NCBI GenBank assembly: GCA_900548405.1
Contig: UNSJ01000002.1
Location: forward strand, 11,730-75,729
From: Candidatus Gastranaerophilales bacterium
GTDB taxonomy: Bacteria > Cyanobacteriota > Vampirovibrionia > Gastranaerophilales > Gastranaerophilaceae
Length of the DNA stretch: 64,000 bases
Direction: 5' to 3'
Shown here: positions 28,236 to 37,979 of the stretch, in pieces
Layout: every line of letters begins with the position of its first letter
Numbering within the stretch: the stretch's first letter is position 1
Made by a program: the position numbers and the translations under genes
Notes under the pieces: model-generated
What the model was told of the DNA's origin: nothing
Databases searched by the model: none
Seen by the model: only the letters and a program-made list of their open reading frames with translations

Positions 28236-29303
28236 ATGAAAATATTATTCATAACAGATTTGTATCCTGTTAAGGAAGATGAAAAAACAACTCCAAGAAC
28301 TCTTTATGATTTTGTTCAGGGTTTCAGAAAATCAGGACATGAAGTTAAGGTTTTAAAACCTAATTTTATTTTGAATTCTTTTCTTCGCGGTAAACCCTTT
28401 TATAAAACAGGTCAATACAATGATGTTTATAACGTGAATTATTTTCTGCCTTTTATAAATGTAAAACTGCCCGAACAATTGCAGAATTTCAACCCTGATA
28501 TTGTATTGGCTCATATGCCCTCAGGAATTTTGTTTGCAGAAAAATTGGGGCTTGTATTTGCAGCGGGAATCCATAATTCTGATTTGGAGGTTTTGACAAA
28601 TCCTTTATATTCAGTTTATTTTAAAAACAGGCTAAAAACTGCATTGTATAAGGCAAAAGCAATTGCCTGCCGTTCTGAAGTTATCAGGCAAAAACTTATA
28701 AAGCTTTTTCCTGATTTAGAAGAAAAAACTTTTTCTGCCCCTTCAGGTATTGACAAAAGTTTAATTGCAGATTTTAATAATGCTCCTTTACATTCGCCCG
28801 TCAAAGTTTTGACGTGTGCAAATTTCAAAAAAAGAAAAAATATTGATAAAGTCATTGAGGCTTGCAAGGGGCTTGAAAGCTTTGAGCTGACTGTGATAGG
28901 TGATGGCAGAGAAGATAAAAATTTAAAAAAAATTGATAAAAGTGTAAAATTTACGGGAAGACTTACTAATGATAAAGTTCTTGAAAAAATGCGTGATAGT
29001 GATGTTTTTGTCCTGCCGAGTGTTAATGAAACCTTTGGTATGGTTTATTTAGAAGCTATGTCACAAGGCTGTATTACAATCTGCACAAAAGATGACGGAA
29101 TTTCAGGTATTATAAAAGACGGAGAAAACGGTTTTTTGACACTTCCTATTTCAACAGAAATCAGAAAAATACTCCTTAATATAAAAAACATGGATGATGA
29201 CACCTTGAATACATTGCGCTACAATAGTTTCCATACTATTAAAAAGTTCACTTCAGAGGTTTGTTGTGAGCAGTATTTGCAACAATTGCTTAAGATTTTG
29301 TAA
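28236..29303 (+). CDS. GT4-family glycosyltransferase
   Basis: 355 residues from MKILFITDLYPVKEDEKTTP. GT-B fold: the N-terminal half binds the acceptor, and the C-terminal half carries GDGREDKNLKK near 220 and the donor-site motif VNETFGMVYLEAMSQGC near 275. It transfers a sugar from a nucleotide-sugar, probably in cell-surface glycan synthesis. The start at 28236 is preferred because similarity begins there and TATAAT ends exactly 6 bases before it, with no Shine-Dalgarno (leaderless pattern). The frame continues 37 codons upstream into the divergent GH57 gene and is not used. Confidence 0.9.
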   Translation: MKILFITDLYPVKEDEKTTPRTLYDFVQGFRKSGHEVKVLKPNFILNSFLRGKPFYKTGQYNDVYNVNYFLPFINVKLPEQLQNFNPDIVLAHMPSGILFAEKLGLVFAAGIHNSDLEVLTNPLYSVYFKNRLKTALYKAKAIACRSEVIRQKLIKLFPDLEEKTFSAPSGIDKSLIADFNNAPLHSPVKVLTCANFKKRKNIDKVIEACKGLESFELTVIGDGREDKNLKKIDKSVKFTGRLTNDKVLEKMRDSDVFVLPSVNETFGMVYLEAMSQGCITICTKDDGISGIIKDGENGFLTLPISTEIRKILLNIKNMDDDTLNTLRYNSFHTIKKFTSEVCCEQYLQQLLKIL

Positions 29304-29384
29304 TGATTTGACAACATTGGAGCATGTTTTTGGTAGTATTAATGAGTTGGTTTTTACCCTCAATATATAAGAAGGAAATATTTA

Positions 29385-30962
29385 ATGAACAAATTTTTAA
29401 TCGTACTTTTGACACTTTTATTTAACATTCAGCAGGCTCAGGCATTTAGTATAGATACTTTTATGGACAAAAAGGTTGCACCTGTTTCCGATGCTATTGC
29501 AGCTGTTATTTTTCACCCGATAAATGTGTTTGGTACGGATGTTCCGATTATTATTTTCTGGATTTTATTTGCAGGTTTATTCTTTACTTTTTATTTAAGA
29601 GGTATTGCTGTATGGGGGTTTAAGCACGCTGTTGATTTAGTATTCAAACCTAAAAAAACAGAAGACGGTTCAGGTGAAGTTTCATCTTTTCAAGCTTTGA
29701 TGACAGCTTTGTCAGGTACAATCGGTCTTGGAAGTATTGCTGGTGTAGCAATTGCTATTTCAATGGGCGGACCGGGTGCTGCATTTTGGATTATCGTAGG
29801 TGCATTGTTAGGTATGTCGCTGAAATTCGTAGAAGCTGCACTTGCAGTAAAATACAGAAGATTTAACCTTGACGGTACAATTTCAGGCGGACCGATGCAC
29901 TATATGGCACACGGTTTAACAAGAAAAAAATTAAGATGGTTAGGACAGCCTCTTTCTGTTATGTTTGCAATCCTTTGTATTTGCGGAGGTATTACAGGCG
30001 GTAATATGATTCAAATCAATCAGGCTGCAAACCAGTTTGTTAATGTAGCAGGCGGTGTTGACGGACCTTTGCATAACTTTCACTGGGTTATAGGTCTGGT
30101 TATGGCTGTTGTTGTGGGTATGATTGTTATCGGCGGTATTAAAAGTATCGTAAAAGTTACTGAAAAAATTGTTCCTCTAAAAATATTTGTATATTTATTT
30201 TCAGCATTGGCTGTTATTGTTTGTAATTTTAAATTAATTCCTCATGCCGCTTGGGTAATAGTAAAAGAAGCTTTTCAGCCCGAATCTATTTATGGCGGTA
30301 TGTTTGTTGCAATGATTATGGGTTTTAGACGGTTAGGTTAAATAAATGAAGCAGGTACAGGTTCTGCTCCTATTGCTTATGCAACAGTAAAAACAGATGA
30401 ACCCCTTTCACAAGGTTTTGTTTCTTTGTTGGAACCGTTTTTAACAGGCTTTATGTGTACTTTAACAGCATTTGCTATCGTAATTACAGGTGTATATAAA
30501 GACCACATAGGACATACATCAGGTATTGAAATGACATCTGAAGCTATTTCTTCAGTAATGCCTTTCTTCCCTAAATTATTGGCTTGTATTGTTCTTTTAT
30601 ATGCTTTATCAACATTAATTTCCTGGGCATATTACGGTCAAAAATCCTGGAACTTCCTGTTCGGTGAAGGAAAGAAAAGAACACTGACATTCCAGTTTAT
30701 ATACTGTTCATTTATTGTAATCGGTTCTGTTTTAAACGTAACATCAGTTATTAATATTACAGATGCTATGATGATTGCAATGTCTATCCCAAACATTATT
30801 GCGATGTATATTTTGGCTCCTGAAATCAAAAAAGATTTGGCTGATTACTGCAGATTGCATCAGTTGGGCAAATGGGTTAATCGTGATTGGTTAAAACCTG
30901 TTCCTGTAAAAGCAGAAACAGAGGAAGATGAGGTTTTATGTCAGATCAACAAATTATCATAA
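29385..30962 (+). pseudogene. Sodium:alanine symporter (AGCS family), interrupted by an in-frame stop
   Basis: A 526-codon AGCS transporter with a signal-like first helix, many membrane helices and the family motifs ALSGTIGLGSIAGVA near 110 and SGGPMHYM near 170. At codon 319 a TAA (30339-30341) falls where homologues read about GFRRGLFSNEAG. Here the sequence is GFRRLG, stop, then INEAGTGSAPIAYAT in the same frame with no net length change. Three or four neighbouring residues of a conserved motif are altered, not just one base. Downstream the protein continues normally to 30962. It is either recently inactivated or affected by a sequence error. AAGGAAAT precedes the ATG. Confidence 0.85.
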
Positions 30963-31216
30963 CAGTTTCAGGTGTCGATAAAGTAGGAATTGTATCTAAA
31001 GTTTCAACGGTTCTGGCAGAATACGGCGTTAATATTGAAGATATAAAACAAACTTTGATGCAGGGACATTTTGTAATGTTTATGCTTGGCAATATTGAAA
31101 AATCAAAATACACTTTCAAAGAAATTAAAGAAGCTTTAACCAATACAGGTGAAGAACTCGGAATGGAAATCTGGGTTCAAAGAAAAGATATTTTTGATAA
31201 AATGCATAATGTGTAA
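30938..31216 (+). CDS. ACT-domain protein (UPF0237-like)
   Basis: 92 residues, a single ACT domain (IIITVSGVDKVGIVSKVSTV, then LAEYGVNIEDIKQTLMQGHF). Members bind amino acids and act as small regulators. GAGG lies 5 bases before the ATG, inside the end of the symporter frame, so the genes are coupled; an amino-acid-sensing role beside an amino-acid transporter is a fair inference. Confidence 0.9.
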   Translation: MSDQQIIITVSGVDKVGIVSKVSTVLAEYGVNIEDIKQTLMQGHFVMFMLGNIEKSKYTFKEIKEALTNTGEELGMEIWVQRKDIFDKMHNV

Positions 31217-32182
31217 TTACAGAATAAATTTTTCTTTGAGTTCAATAATTTTTTCGTAAGATTTTTCGATATTTTCTTTTAATTCATTGTCAGTTTGAGC
31301 TTTTTTTGCCAGAGTTTCAATTATATTAACTGTTTCGGGTTTTGAATCTCTGTATATAAACATATTAAGACCTGCTCTTATTCCCATTTCACAAGCATCA
31401 ACAGGACCGAATTTTGCAACTCCCTTCATTATCATATCATCAGAAATTGCAACTCCTTTAAAACCGAGTATATTTCTTAAATATGAGATTGCATTTTTGC
31501 TTAATGATGTAGGAATAACGTCTTTTTCAAAGCAGGTGCAGTGAAGATGCGCAACCATAACTGTTTCAATATTTGCAGCGCAGGAAGCAAAAGGTTTAAT
31601 ATGAATTTTTTCCATTTCTCCAAGCGGCAAATTGATTTGAGGTAACGTTAAATGACTGTCAGCATTGGCATCTCCGTGTCCGGGAAAATGTTTTACACAT
31701 GGTATAATTCCATTTTCACGGTAAGTTTGAGATACAATCTTTTCACCCGTAATTACATCTTCTGCGTTATTTGAAAAAGCCCGCTCGCCTATAATAGGGT
31801 TGTCAGGGTTAGTGTTAACATCAATGCACGGTGCAAAGTTCATATTTATTCCGTAACTTTTTAACTCGCAAGCAATTTCTTTAGTTTGATTGAGAAGAAA
31901 TTCTTCGCCTTTTTCATAAGCGTATTTTGCCGATAAATATTTTTTTCCGTTATGAATATTTTCTGTGCGTTCAACTCTGCCGCCTTCCTGATCAATTGAA
32001 AGAAACGGCGTAATTATAGATACTTGCTTAATATCACTGATAAGCTGTTTAAACTGTCCCGGAGTGTGAATATCTTTTGAAAAAAATATCATTCCGCCAA
32101 GCCCGTTTTTAAGAGCATTTTTATAGCAGTCCCCGTCAGTTCCGAGAATAAACATTTGATACAATTTTGTTTTGATATCCAT
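31217..32182 (-). CDS. nagZ: Beta-N-acetylhexosaminidase, GH3 (NagZ)
   Basis: 321 residues. The NagZ signatures are present: KHFPGHGDANADSH near residue 158 (the catalytic His loop) and the nucleophile motif AISDDMIMKGV near 240. SIDQEGGRVERTE near residue 60 binds substrate. It removes GlcNAc from anhydro-muropeptides in peptidoglycan recycling and is usually cytoplasmic; no signal peptide is seen. Its start overlaps the stop of the upstream gene by one base (TAATG), so the two are coupled. Convergent with the ACT gene. Confidence 0.93.
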   Translation of the reverse strand: MDIKTKLYQMFILGTDGDCYKNALKNGLGGMIFFSKDIHTPGQFKQLISDIKQVSIITPFLSIDQEGGRVERTENIHNGKKYLSAKYAYEKGEEFLLNQTKEIACELKSYGINMNFAPCIDVNTNPDNPIIGERAFSNNAEDVITGEKIVSQTYRENGIIPCVKHFPGHGDANADSHLTLPQINLPLGEMEKIHIKPFASCAANIETVMVAHLHCTCFEKDVIPTSLSKNAISYLRNILGFKGVAISDDMIMKGVAKFGPVDACEMGIRAGLNMFIYRDSKPETVNIIETLAKKAQTDNELKENIEKSYEKIIELKEKFIL

Positions 32183-32769
32183 TACAAAACCTTTTCAGCA
32201 AGCGGGTATAAATCTTTTAATCTTCCGCTTTCAATAACTTCTTCAATTTTTTTCAACACTTCTTGTGAATCTTTTTCGCTTAATGCTTTAAATGATTTTG
32301 GAATAACAATATCATTTGTTGTTTTAGCTTCAACAAAACCTTTGTTTTCTTTTAAGAATACTCTGTATGCATCAAGAATATTTGTGCTTGCGGTATCAAT
32401 AGAGAAATTCTGCCCTGTATAGTATTTAACATCTTTTTTAAGCTGTTCAATATAATTTGTTATAAAATCAACTTCTGATAGGGTTTCATCTTCCGTATAT
32501 TCTCCGCCGTAGCAGATGTTATTTAAAATTTCTTTGTTATCAAACTTTTTTATACACATAGCCCATAGAATACATCCGAGATAAAATCCCAGATAGTTTT
32601 CTAAAAGGCTTAAAATTTTCGGATAAAACATTTTAAACTGCTGTTTTTTTTGAGCAAAATTTTTATATCTACCAAGAGTATTGTAAACATATTCTATGTT
32701 TGGTGTAAAAGCAGAAATATGTTGTATAAAACCCGGATCAAATTGTACGCCGTCTGTGAAATCTGTCAT
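32182..32769 (-). CDS. Hypothetical protein upstream of nagZ
   Basis: 195 residues, largely helical, with one hydrophobic stretch (LLENYLGFYLGCILWAMC near 55-72). No family is recognised. AAGGAGA lies 5 bases before the ATG and the stop overlaps the nagZ start, so it is certainly translated and coupled to nagZ. A link with cell wall turnover is only inferred from this. Confidence 0.75.
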   Translation of the reverse strand: MTDFTDGVQFDPGFIQHISAFTPNIEYVYNTLGRYKNFAQKKQQFKMFYPKILSLLENYLGFYLGCILWAMCIKKFDNKEILNNICYGGEYTEDETLSEVDFITNYIEQLKKDVKYYTGQNFSIDTASTNILDAYRVFLKENKGFVEAKTTNDIVIPKSFKALSEKDSQEVLKKIEEVIESGRLKDLYPLAEKVL

Positions 32770-32784
32770 TTTTTCTCCTTTTTA

Positions 32785-33978
32785 TTAAAGCATTTCATAT
32801 TTGATTTTTTTCTTATTGCTCTTTAAGACTTTTTCCTGAAATTCTTTATCATACTGCAACCTGTATCCGTTGGCAAAAGCTTTTACAACAGCATTCGAAA
32901 AAGTTCTTTTTGTGCTCCAGTAAGCTGTGTGTGCAACAAAACAAGGTCGTTTGCTCCAAACACTGGAATTATCATAAATAAATCCTTTCGGATCTTTTAT
33001 TTCAATATCGGCAAGCTTTTCCATTTCATCAATGGTCAGATTTCTGGTTGAAGGGAAGCCGAGCGGATCTTCACGGTAATTAACCGTAATAAAGAAAAGT
33101 CCTTTTTCAATAATATACTTCATCATTAATTTGTTATAGTAATTAAGCTCATATTCAGGATCAGCAAGATCTGAATAGAATAATACAAGAGGACTTGCAA
33201 AATTCACAACACCTTTTAAGGAATCAGCAGGGGCGCAAGCTGTTTTTGTAGCTTCTTTAAGCTTTAAATAACTATCCTCCAATGAGTCGTCTACATTTCT
33301 GAACACAAGATGACCGCTTTGAGAAACTATTCCGACCTCTGCTTTTGATAAAGCTGAAATACAAGTGTTATCCAAAGGATGCTCTTTGACAAACTGACGC
33401 ATATTGCTGCTTACATTAATAGTATTAAAAAGATTTTCCAAATTTATATATGGAAGTTTATTAAACATGTATTCATAAGTTATAAAGCTTCCGGCAGAAT
33501 AGCCGTATAGTATTGTTTTATTACCTTTGGAAGCTTCAGTTTTAACAACCTCATTAAGTTCATCCAATATAGGAAGCATATTATGTTGTTTTTGCACCCA
33601 AATTGCATCGTGTAAATATGAAGCTAATACAGAGCGGACTTCATAAGCAATTGTAGGACTGAAAGCTTTTGTTAAGTCAAGCTGGCTGTGAACAAATTCC
33701 AAATCTCTCTGGCTTTTATCTCCCCAAAAGAAGATAACGGGTTCTTTATTAATTCTGTATTGTTCTCTATCCATAAAGACTTTTTTTATTTGTCTGTTTC
33801 TTTCAAACTTTTTTTTCATTACAGGGTGTAATTTTTGGACTCCGTCAAGAAACCAGTTTCGCATTTTAGCATCGTTGTTGTTTGAACCGTTAATATATAC
33901 AAAACTTACGCCTGAATCAGCTAAGCAGGCATTTTGTAATAGGATTGCACTGAATAATAACAAAATAATCTTTTTCAT
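32785..33978 (-). CDS. Secreted alpha/beta-hydrolase-like protein
   Basis: 397 residues with a signal peptide (1-20, ending CLA). VSFVYINGSNN near residue 24 looks like the first strand of an alpha/beta hydrolase, and ILYGYSAGSFITYEYM near 165 is a GxSxG nucleophile elbow. CFVAHTAYW near 350 may hold the catalytic His. The mature enzyme should be periplasmic or outer-membrane; the substrate is unknown. TATCAT ends 6 bases before the ATG and there is no Shine-Dalgarno. It is followed by the nagZ pair, probably as one operon. Confidence 0.8.
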   Translation of the reverse strand: MKKIILLLFSAILLQNACLADSGVSFVYINGSNNNDAKMRNWFLDGVQKLHPVMKKKFERNRQIKKVFMDREQYRINKEPVIFFWGDKSQRDLEFVHSQLDLTKAFSPTIAYEVRSVLASYLHDAIWVQKQHNMLPILDELNEVVKTEASKGNKTILYGYSAGSFITYEYMFNKLPYINLENLFNTINVSSNMRQFVKEHPLDNTCISALSKAEVGIVSQSGHLVFRNVDDSLEDSYLKLKEATKTACAPADSLKGVVNFASPLVLFYSDLADPEYELNYYNKLMMKYIIEKGLFFITVNYREDPLGFPSTRNLTIDEMEKLADIEIKDPKGFIYDNSSVWSKRPCFVAHTAYWSTKRTFSNAVVKAFANGYRLQYDKEFQEKVLKSNKKKIKYEML

Positions 33979-34065
33979 AGGAATATGATAGCATAAATTA
34001 TACTCATGGGCTATTTTATTTTCTTTATTTTTTTTGGTAAAATGTGAGCGAAAAGGAGTAATTAT

Positions 34066-34284
34066 ATGAAAAAGATTTTGGTCATCTTATGCTTAACTGC
34101 ATTTGTAGTTTTTCTGGGTTACACTTATGCATCTGCTAAATGCCTTATAGCAGGCAGGGGATGCTGTTCTAGCCACGGCGGTGTATGCGGCTGCGCTGGT
34201 GGGCGTTCGAAATGCTGTGACGGAACTTTAAGTCCGTCTTGTCAATGTTTTAAAGATGATGTTAAAGGCTGTTTAGAATTATAA
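34066..34284 (+). CDS. Small secreted cysteine-rich protein
   Basis: 72 residues: a signal peptide (1-24) and a 48-residue mature part with ten cysteines in close pairs (RGCCSSHGGVCGC, then SKCCDGTLSPSC). The spacing CC...C-x-C...CC...C-x-C suggests metal binding or a disulfide knot. Similar CCSHHGGV/CCDGTLSPSC tails occur in proteobacterial exported proteins of unknown role. AAAGGAG precedes the ATG and a strong terminator follows. Function unknown. Confidence 0.82.
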   Translation: MKKILVILCLTAFVVFLGYTYASAKCLIAGRGCCSSHGGVCGCAGGRSKCCDGTLSPSCQCFKDDVKGCLEL

Positions 34285-34287
34285 AGC

Positions 34288-34318
34288 AAAAAAGCCGATT
34301 ATATTAATCGGCTTTTTT
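34288..34318 (+). terminator. Terminator after the cysteine-rich gene
   Basis: AAAAAAGCCGATTA pairs with TAATCGGCTTTTTT around a short loop. It probably also serves the convergent aquaporin gene. Confidence 0.9.
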
Positions 34319-34337
34319 AAATATTTATTTAGTTTAA

Positions 34338-34979
34338 TTAATCGTGTTCTGCTGCTATAAATTTGTAAGCATAAGCTGCAATTGCTCCTCCAGCAAGGTT
34401 TGCAAGAATAGTAATCCAAACAAGATTAAATTTTGCTGCTTTCATAATAAGAAGTCCTAATGCAACAGCAGGGTTAAATGCTCCAAGACAAGTTCCTAAT
34501 GTTGCAAAGATAGCAGTTGCAAGTGTGCCTCCGATTGCAAGTCCGTAAAAAGAATTACCTTCAGTAGATTTTGATGTTGCAGTACTCAGAACAACAAAAC
34601 ATAATGCAAACGTGAATAATAATTCACATATAATCATTGCAGGAATACTGAAATTAATTTCATCCGAATACGGTGGTACTGCTACTAAATAGAGCACAAC
34701 TCCGGCTGCTGCCGCTGCACCTAAGATTTGTGCTATGGCATAAGGGATAAACTGTTTCCAGCTTAAAGCTCCTTTAATACAAGCTGCAAAAGAAACAGCA
34801 GGGTTGTAATGACCTCCTGAAATTCTTCCGCCTGCATAAACCATTACCATAAGTGCCAACCCTATTGCTATTGGAGGGATTGAGCCTCGTCCGTTAGGAA
34901 ATATTGAACATCCGATTGTTAAGAATAAAAAGAATGTTCCGATAAATTCCATAAGGTATTTTCTAAATAGTTCTTTCAT
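34338..34979 (-). CDS. Aquaporin / MIP-family channel
   Basis: 213 residues with six membrane helices and both pore motifs: NPA in GHYNPAVSFA near residue 62 and NPA in GAFNPAVALG near 165. It conducts water or small neutral solutes across the inner membrane. GRISGGHYNPAV resembles AqpZ-type water channels rather than GlpF, but the selectivity residues are not decisive. The start at 34979 has AAGGAGA 6 bases upstream. Confidence 0.93.
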   Translation of the reverse strand: MKELFRKYLMEFIGTFFLFLTIGCSIFPNGRGSIPPIAIGLALMVMVYAGGRISGGHYNPAVSFAACIKGALSWKQFIPYAIAQILGAAAAAGVVLYLVAVPPYSDEINFSIPAMIICELLFTFALCFVVLSTATSKSTEGNSFYGLAIGGTLATAIFATLGTCLGAFNPAVALGLLIMKAAKFNLVWITILANLAGGAIAAYAYKFIAAEHD

Positions 34980-35076
34980 ATAAATCTCCTTTTTCGGTAA
35001 AAATTCTAACATATATAAAAAGTTTATGCAATTAATCTTCATACTAATATCAAATATTTTATGGTATAAATATTTT

Positions 35077-35817
35077 ATGTTTTATTTTAGCGAAATTAAC
35101 GGAAAAAGAATTTTAAAAAGCAGTCTGCTTGATGGTTTGAACCACTTTTTTACAACGAGAGAAAGCGTTATAAAAACAAAAGAACCTGATTTTGAAAAGG
35201 TTGTTCTTGAAAATAAAAAAGACATTTGTAAATTTTTAGGAATTGAAGAGGTGAATTTAATTCATCCGTCACAAACTCATACATCAAATGTTGATGTTGC
35301 AAAAGCATGTATGTCGTCTTATCCTGATACCGACGGTCTTATTTTAACCAATAAACAGCAGGCGGTGTTTTTGAACTTTGCTGACTGTACGCCTGTAATA
35401 ATTTATGACAGCAAAAATCACATCGGGGCGGTTTCGCATGCAGGGTGGAGAGGAACTGCGGGCATGATTGCGTCCAAGACCGTTCAAAAAATGGTTGATG
35501 AATACGCCTCAAACCCGAAGGATTTGAAAGCTGCAATCGGACCTGCAATATCTTTCTGTTGTTACAATGTAGGAGAAGATGTGTACAGAAAGCTTTCTGC
35601 ATCCGTGAAAGATTTTGAAGGATTGTCAGAGATACGTCAGGGTGATATTTTTGTCGACTTAAAAGGTATTAATAAAAGACAGCTCGTTGAAGCGGGGCTT
35701 GATGAAAATAATATTGATGTCTGTCCTTATTGTACTGTTTGCAATAACAATTTGTTCTTTTCTTACAGGAAAGAGAATGCAACTACAAACAGACACAGCG
35801 CGGTTATAAAGTTATAA
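35077..35817 (+). CDS. pgeF: Laccase-domain protein, peptidoglycan editing factor (PgeF/YfiH)
   Basis: 246 residues from MFYFSEINGKRI. The copper/zinc-type active site of the family is intact: HPSQTHTSNVD near 65, LNFADCTPVII near 105 and VSHAGWRGTAGMIA near 125. The family hydrolyses or phosphorolyses purine nucleosides and removes aberrant peptidoglycan precursors. TATAAA ends exactly 6 bases before this ATG and no Shine-Dalgarno is present, so the first 17 codons of the longer frame are rejected. It overlaps the convergent pabA by 14 bases. Confidence 0.93.
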   Translation: MFYFSEINGKRILKSSLLDGLNHFFTTRESVIKTKEPDFEKVVLENKKDICKFLGIEEVNLIHPSQTHTSNVDVAKACMSSYPDTDGLILTNKQQAVFLNFADCTPVIIYDSKNHIGAVSHAGWRGTAGMIASKTVQKMVDEYASNPKDLKAAIGPAISFCCYNVGEDVYRKLSASVKDFEGLSEIRQGDIFVDLKGINKRQLVEAGLDENNIDVCPYCTVCNNNLFFSYRKENATTNRHSAVIKL

Positions 35818-36361
35818 AATTTCTGAGTATTTCATGACCGTATTCCGTAAGAATAGCTTCAGGATGAAATTGTACGCCGTAAACGGGAAAGGTTTTATGC
35901 TCTATTGCCATAATGGTTTTGTCTTTTGTGCGCGCAGTAACCTTTAATTCATCGGTTAAACCTTCAACAACAAGAGAATGATATCTGGTTGCATTAAAGC
36001 CTTGTTTTAAACCTTTAAATATTTTACAGGTGTCGTCAAAATAAATTTCAGAGGTTTTTCCATGTGTCGGAGCTTGTGATTTTGTGACTTTGCCGCCGAA
36101 AAACTGTGCTATGCATTGATGTCCCAGACAAATCCCTAAAATTTTTTTTGTTTTATAAAATTCTTTTATAACATCCATAGAAATTCCAGCAGTGTCGGGA
36201 TTACCAGCTCCGGGTGAAATGATAATCCTTTGAAAATCAATGTTTTTTAATTCGTTGATTGTAATCTTGTCGTTTTCAAATACTTTAGGCTCCACACCGA
36301 GTTCTTTAAGATATTGAACTATGTTGTAGGTAAATGAATCGTAATTATCTATCAAAATCAT
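35804..36361 (-). CDS. pabA: Aminodeoxychorismate synthase glutaminase subunit
   Basis: 185 residues, a class I glutamine amidotransferase. The triad is intact: Cys in GICLGHQCIAQF near 78, His and Glu in GVQFHPEAI near 165. It feeds ammonia to PabB to make aminodeoxychorismate; the same fold serves TrpG, but linkage to pabB-pabC (ATGA overlap at 36358-36361) favours PabA. The product leads to p-aminobenzoate and folate. Confidence 0.92.
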   Translation of the reverse strand: MILIDNYDSFTYNIVQYLKELGVEPKVFENDKITINELKNIDFQRIIISPGAGNPDTAGISMDVIKEFYKTKKILGICLGHQCIAQFFGGKVTKSQAPTHGKTSEIYFDDTCKIFKGLKQGFNATRYHSLVVEGLTDELKVTARTKDKTIMAIEHKTFPVYGVQFHPEAILTEYGHEILRNFITL

Positions 36362-37971
36362 AATTTTACCTCAACAATCTTTCGCACTGAGTTTATGCAG
36401 AAAATTTTTTCTGCTTTATCAAGGTCGGATTTGTATAGAATTTTTTCGGTGACATTTTTCATTGATTGCCTGAAAATCCCGTTTAGTAAACCGCATTTTA
36501 CTGGCGGCGTAAAAAGTTTTCCGTTAATTTCCAAAACTATATTGCTTCTTGAACCTTCCGTGAGTTCGCCTTTTTCGTTGAAAAATATTTCGTCAAAAAC
36601 TTCTCCTCTTGCTATTTTTTGCATGCTGTCAAAATAGTATGGGCGGTAAGTTGTTTTGTGGTATAAAAAATCGTTTTTGCTGTTTACAATAATAGAAGAA
36701 ATTGTTATTTTGTTTGTTTTGCAGGGATGTAGTTCTTTATACTCCTGCTTTATTGTGCCATCTTTGCTCAACAACAATCTTACTATTCCGTCATTTTCAG
36801 GTTTAAGACGTGGCTTTGTAAAGTTAAACCCGTAATGTTTTGCGGAATTTTCCATCCTTTTAAAATGTTCTGCTTCTAATAAAAGTTTGCCGTTTTCTAC
36901 AAGTATGGTTTCGATTATTTGAAATTCTTCGTTAAGAAATTTTGTTTTGGTTAAAGTTTCTTCCCACTCGTCTTGAATGTCGGAATCCCAAACGATTGCA
37001 CCGCCTGCTCTGTATCTGAAATTTGTTTCGTTGTCGGATTTCTGCAAAATTCTAATCGGCACGCTGAAAATAGTTTCTTTTGGTGAAATTATTCCGATAG
37101 CTCCGCAGTAGATATCGCGCGAACCTTTTTCTACTCTATCAATAATCCTCATAGTGCTTATTTTCGGTGCACCTGTAATCGAGCCGCAGGGAAATATTGC
37201 TTTGAAAATTTCATAAAGCGTCACATCTTCCTTCAAGTCTGCTTCTATTTGCGAAGTCATTTGGTGAAGTGTTTTGTGAGTTTCAATTTCAAAGAGTTTT
37301 GAAACTTTTATGGAACCTGTTTTTGCAATTCTTCCTAAATCGTTTCGCAAAAGGTCTACAATCATAACATTTTCGGCGCGGTTTTTTTCATCGTTTTGCA
37401 AGAATTTTTTAAGTCTTTCATCCTCATCTTTGGACTTTCCGCGCTTAATTGTTCCCTTCATAGGTTTTGTAACGATGTGCTTATTTTTTAGAGTAAAAAA
37501 CAACTCGGGCGAAAATGAAAGCACGGTATCAAATTCATTTTTCAGATAAAAATTATACGGAGTTTTTTGTTTTTTCAAAAGATACTGGTAAAGTTCAAAA
37601 TCATCTCCGTCAAACGGAATTTCAAACTCGTAAGTGTAATTAACCTCATAGGTGTTGCCTTGAGAAATTTCGTCTTTAATCTCTGTAATCGCTTTTGAAT
37701 ATTCATCAAAACTTACACAGGGCTTAGGGTTCAGTATAAAACTTTTTTCTGATTTCGGCAGGAATTCTTCGTAATTTTCAAACACTTCAAAATATAAAAG
37801 AGGCAGGTCTGAATTTTGTTTTGAGAACGCTTCATATCTCAAATAACCTGCCAGATAATATTTTTTTCCGAGTTCTTCTATCTCGCAAAAAGCTTTTTGC
37901 AATTCATCTTTTGAAAACGCTTTTATTGTCTTTATTGAATTTGTAAATAATTTATCTGAAAATATTATCAT
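36358..37971 (-). CDS. pabB: PabB-PabC fusion (aminodeoxychorismate synthase I / lyase)
   Basis: 537 residues. Residues 1-330 are a chorismate-binding domain (TKPMKGTIKRGKS near 175, SQIEADL, and GSITGAPKISTMRIID near 262). Residues 340-537 are a PLP-dependent aminodeoxychorismate lyase of the fold IV type (DEIFFNEKGELTEGSRSNIV near 475). With PabA the enzyme makes p-aminobenzoate from chorismate. TATACT ends exactly 6 bases before the ATG with no Shine-Dalgarno, so a leaderless mRNA is likely. The upstream palindrome is shared with the divergent gene at 38016. It lies 1.3 kb from the aryl polyene cluster. Confidence 0.93.
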   Translation of the reverse strand: MIIFSDKLFTNSIKTIKAFSKDELQKAFCEIEELGKKYYLAGYLRYEAFSKQNSDLPLLYFEVFENYEEFLPKSEKSFILNPKPCVSFDEYSKAITEIKDEISQGNTYEVNYTYEFEIPFDGDDFELYQYLLKKQKTPYNFYLKNEFDTVLSFSPELFFTLKNKHIVTKPMKGTIKRGKSKDEDERLKKFLQNDEKNRAENVMIVDLLRNDLGRIAKTGSIKVSKLFEIETHKTLHQMTSQIEADLKEDVTLYEIFKAIFPCGSITGAPKISTMRIIDRVEKGSRDIYCGAIGIISPKETIFSVPIRILQKSDNETNFRYRAGGAIVWDSDIQDEWEETLTKTKFLNEEFQIIETILVENGKLLLEAEHFKRMENSAKHYGFNFTKPRLKPENDGIVRLLLSKDGTIKQEYKELHPCKTNKITISSIIVNSKNDFLYHKTTYRPYYFDSMQKIARGEVFDEIFFNEKGELTEGSRSNIVLEINGKLFTPPVKCGLLNGIFRQSMKNVTEKILYKSDLDKAEKIFCINSVRKIVEVKL

Positions 37972-37979
37972 AACTTGAG

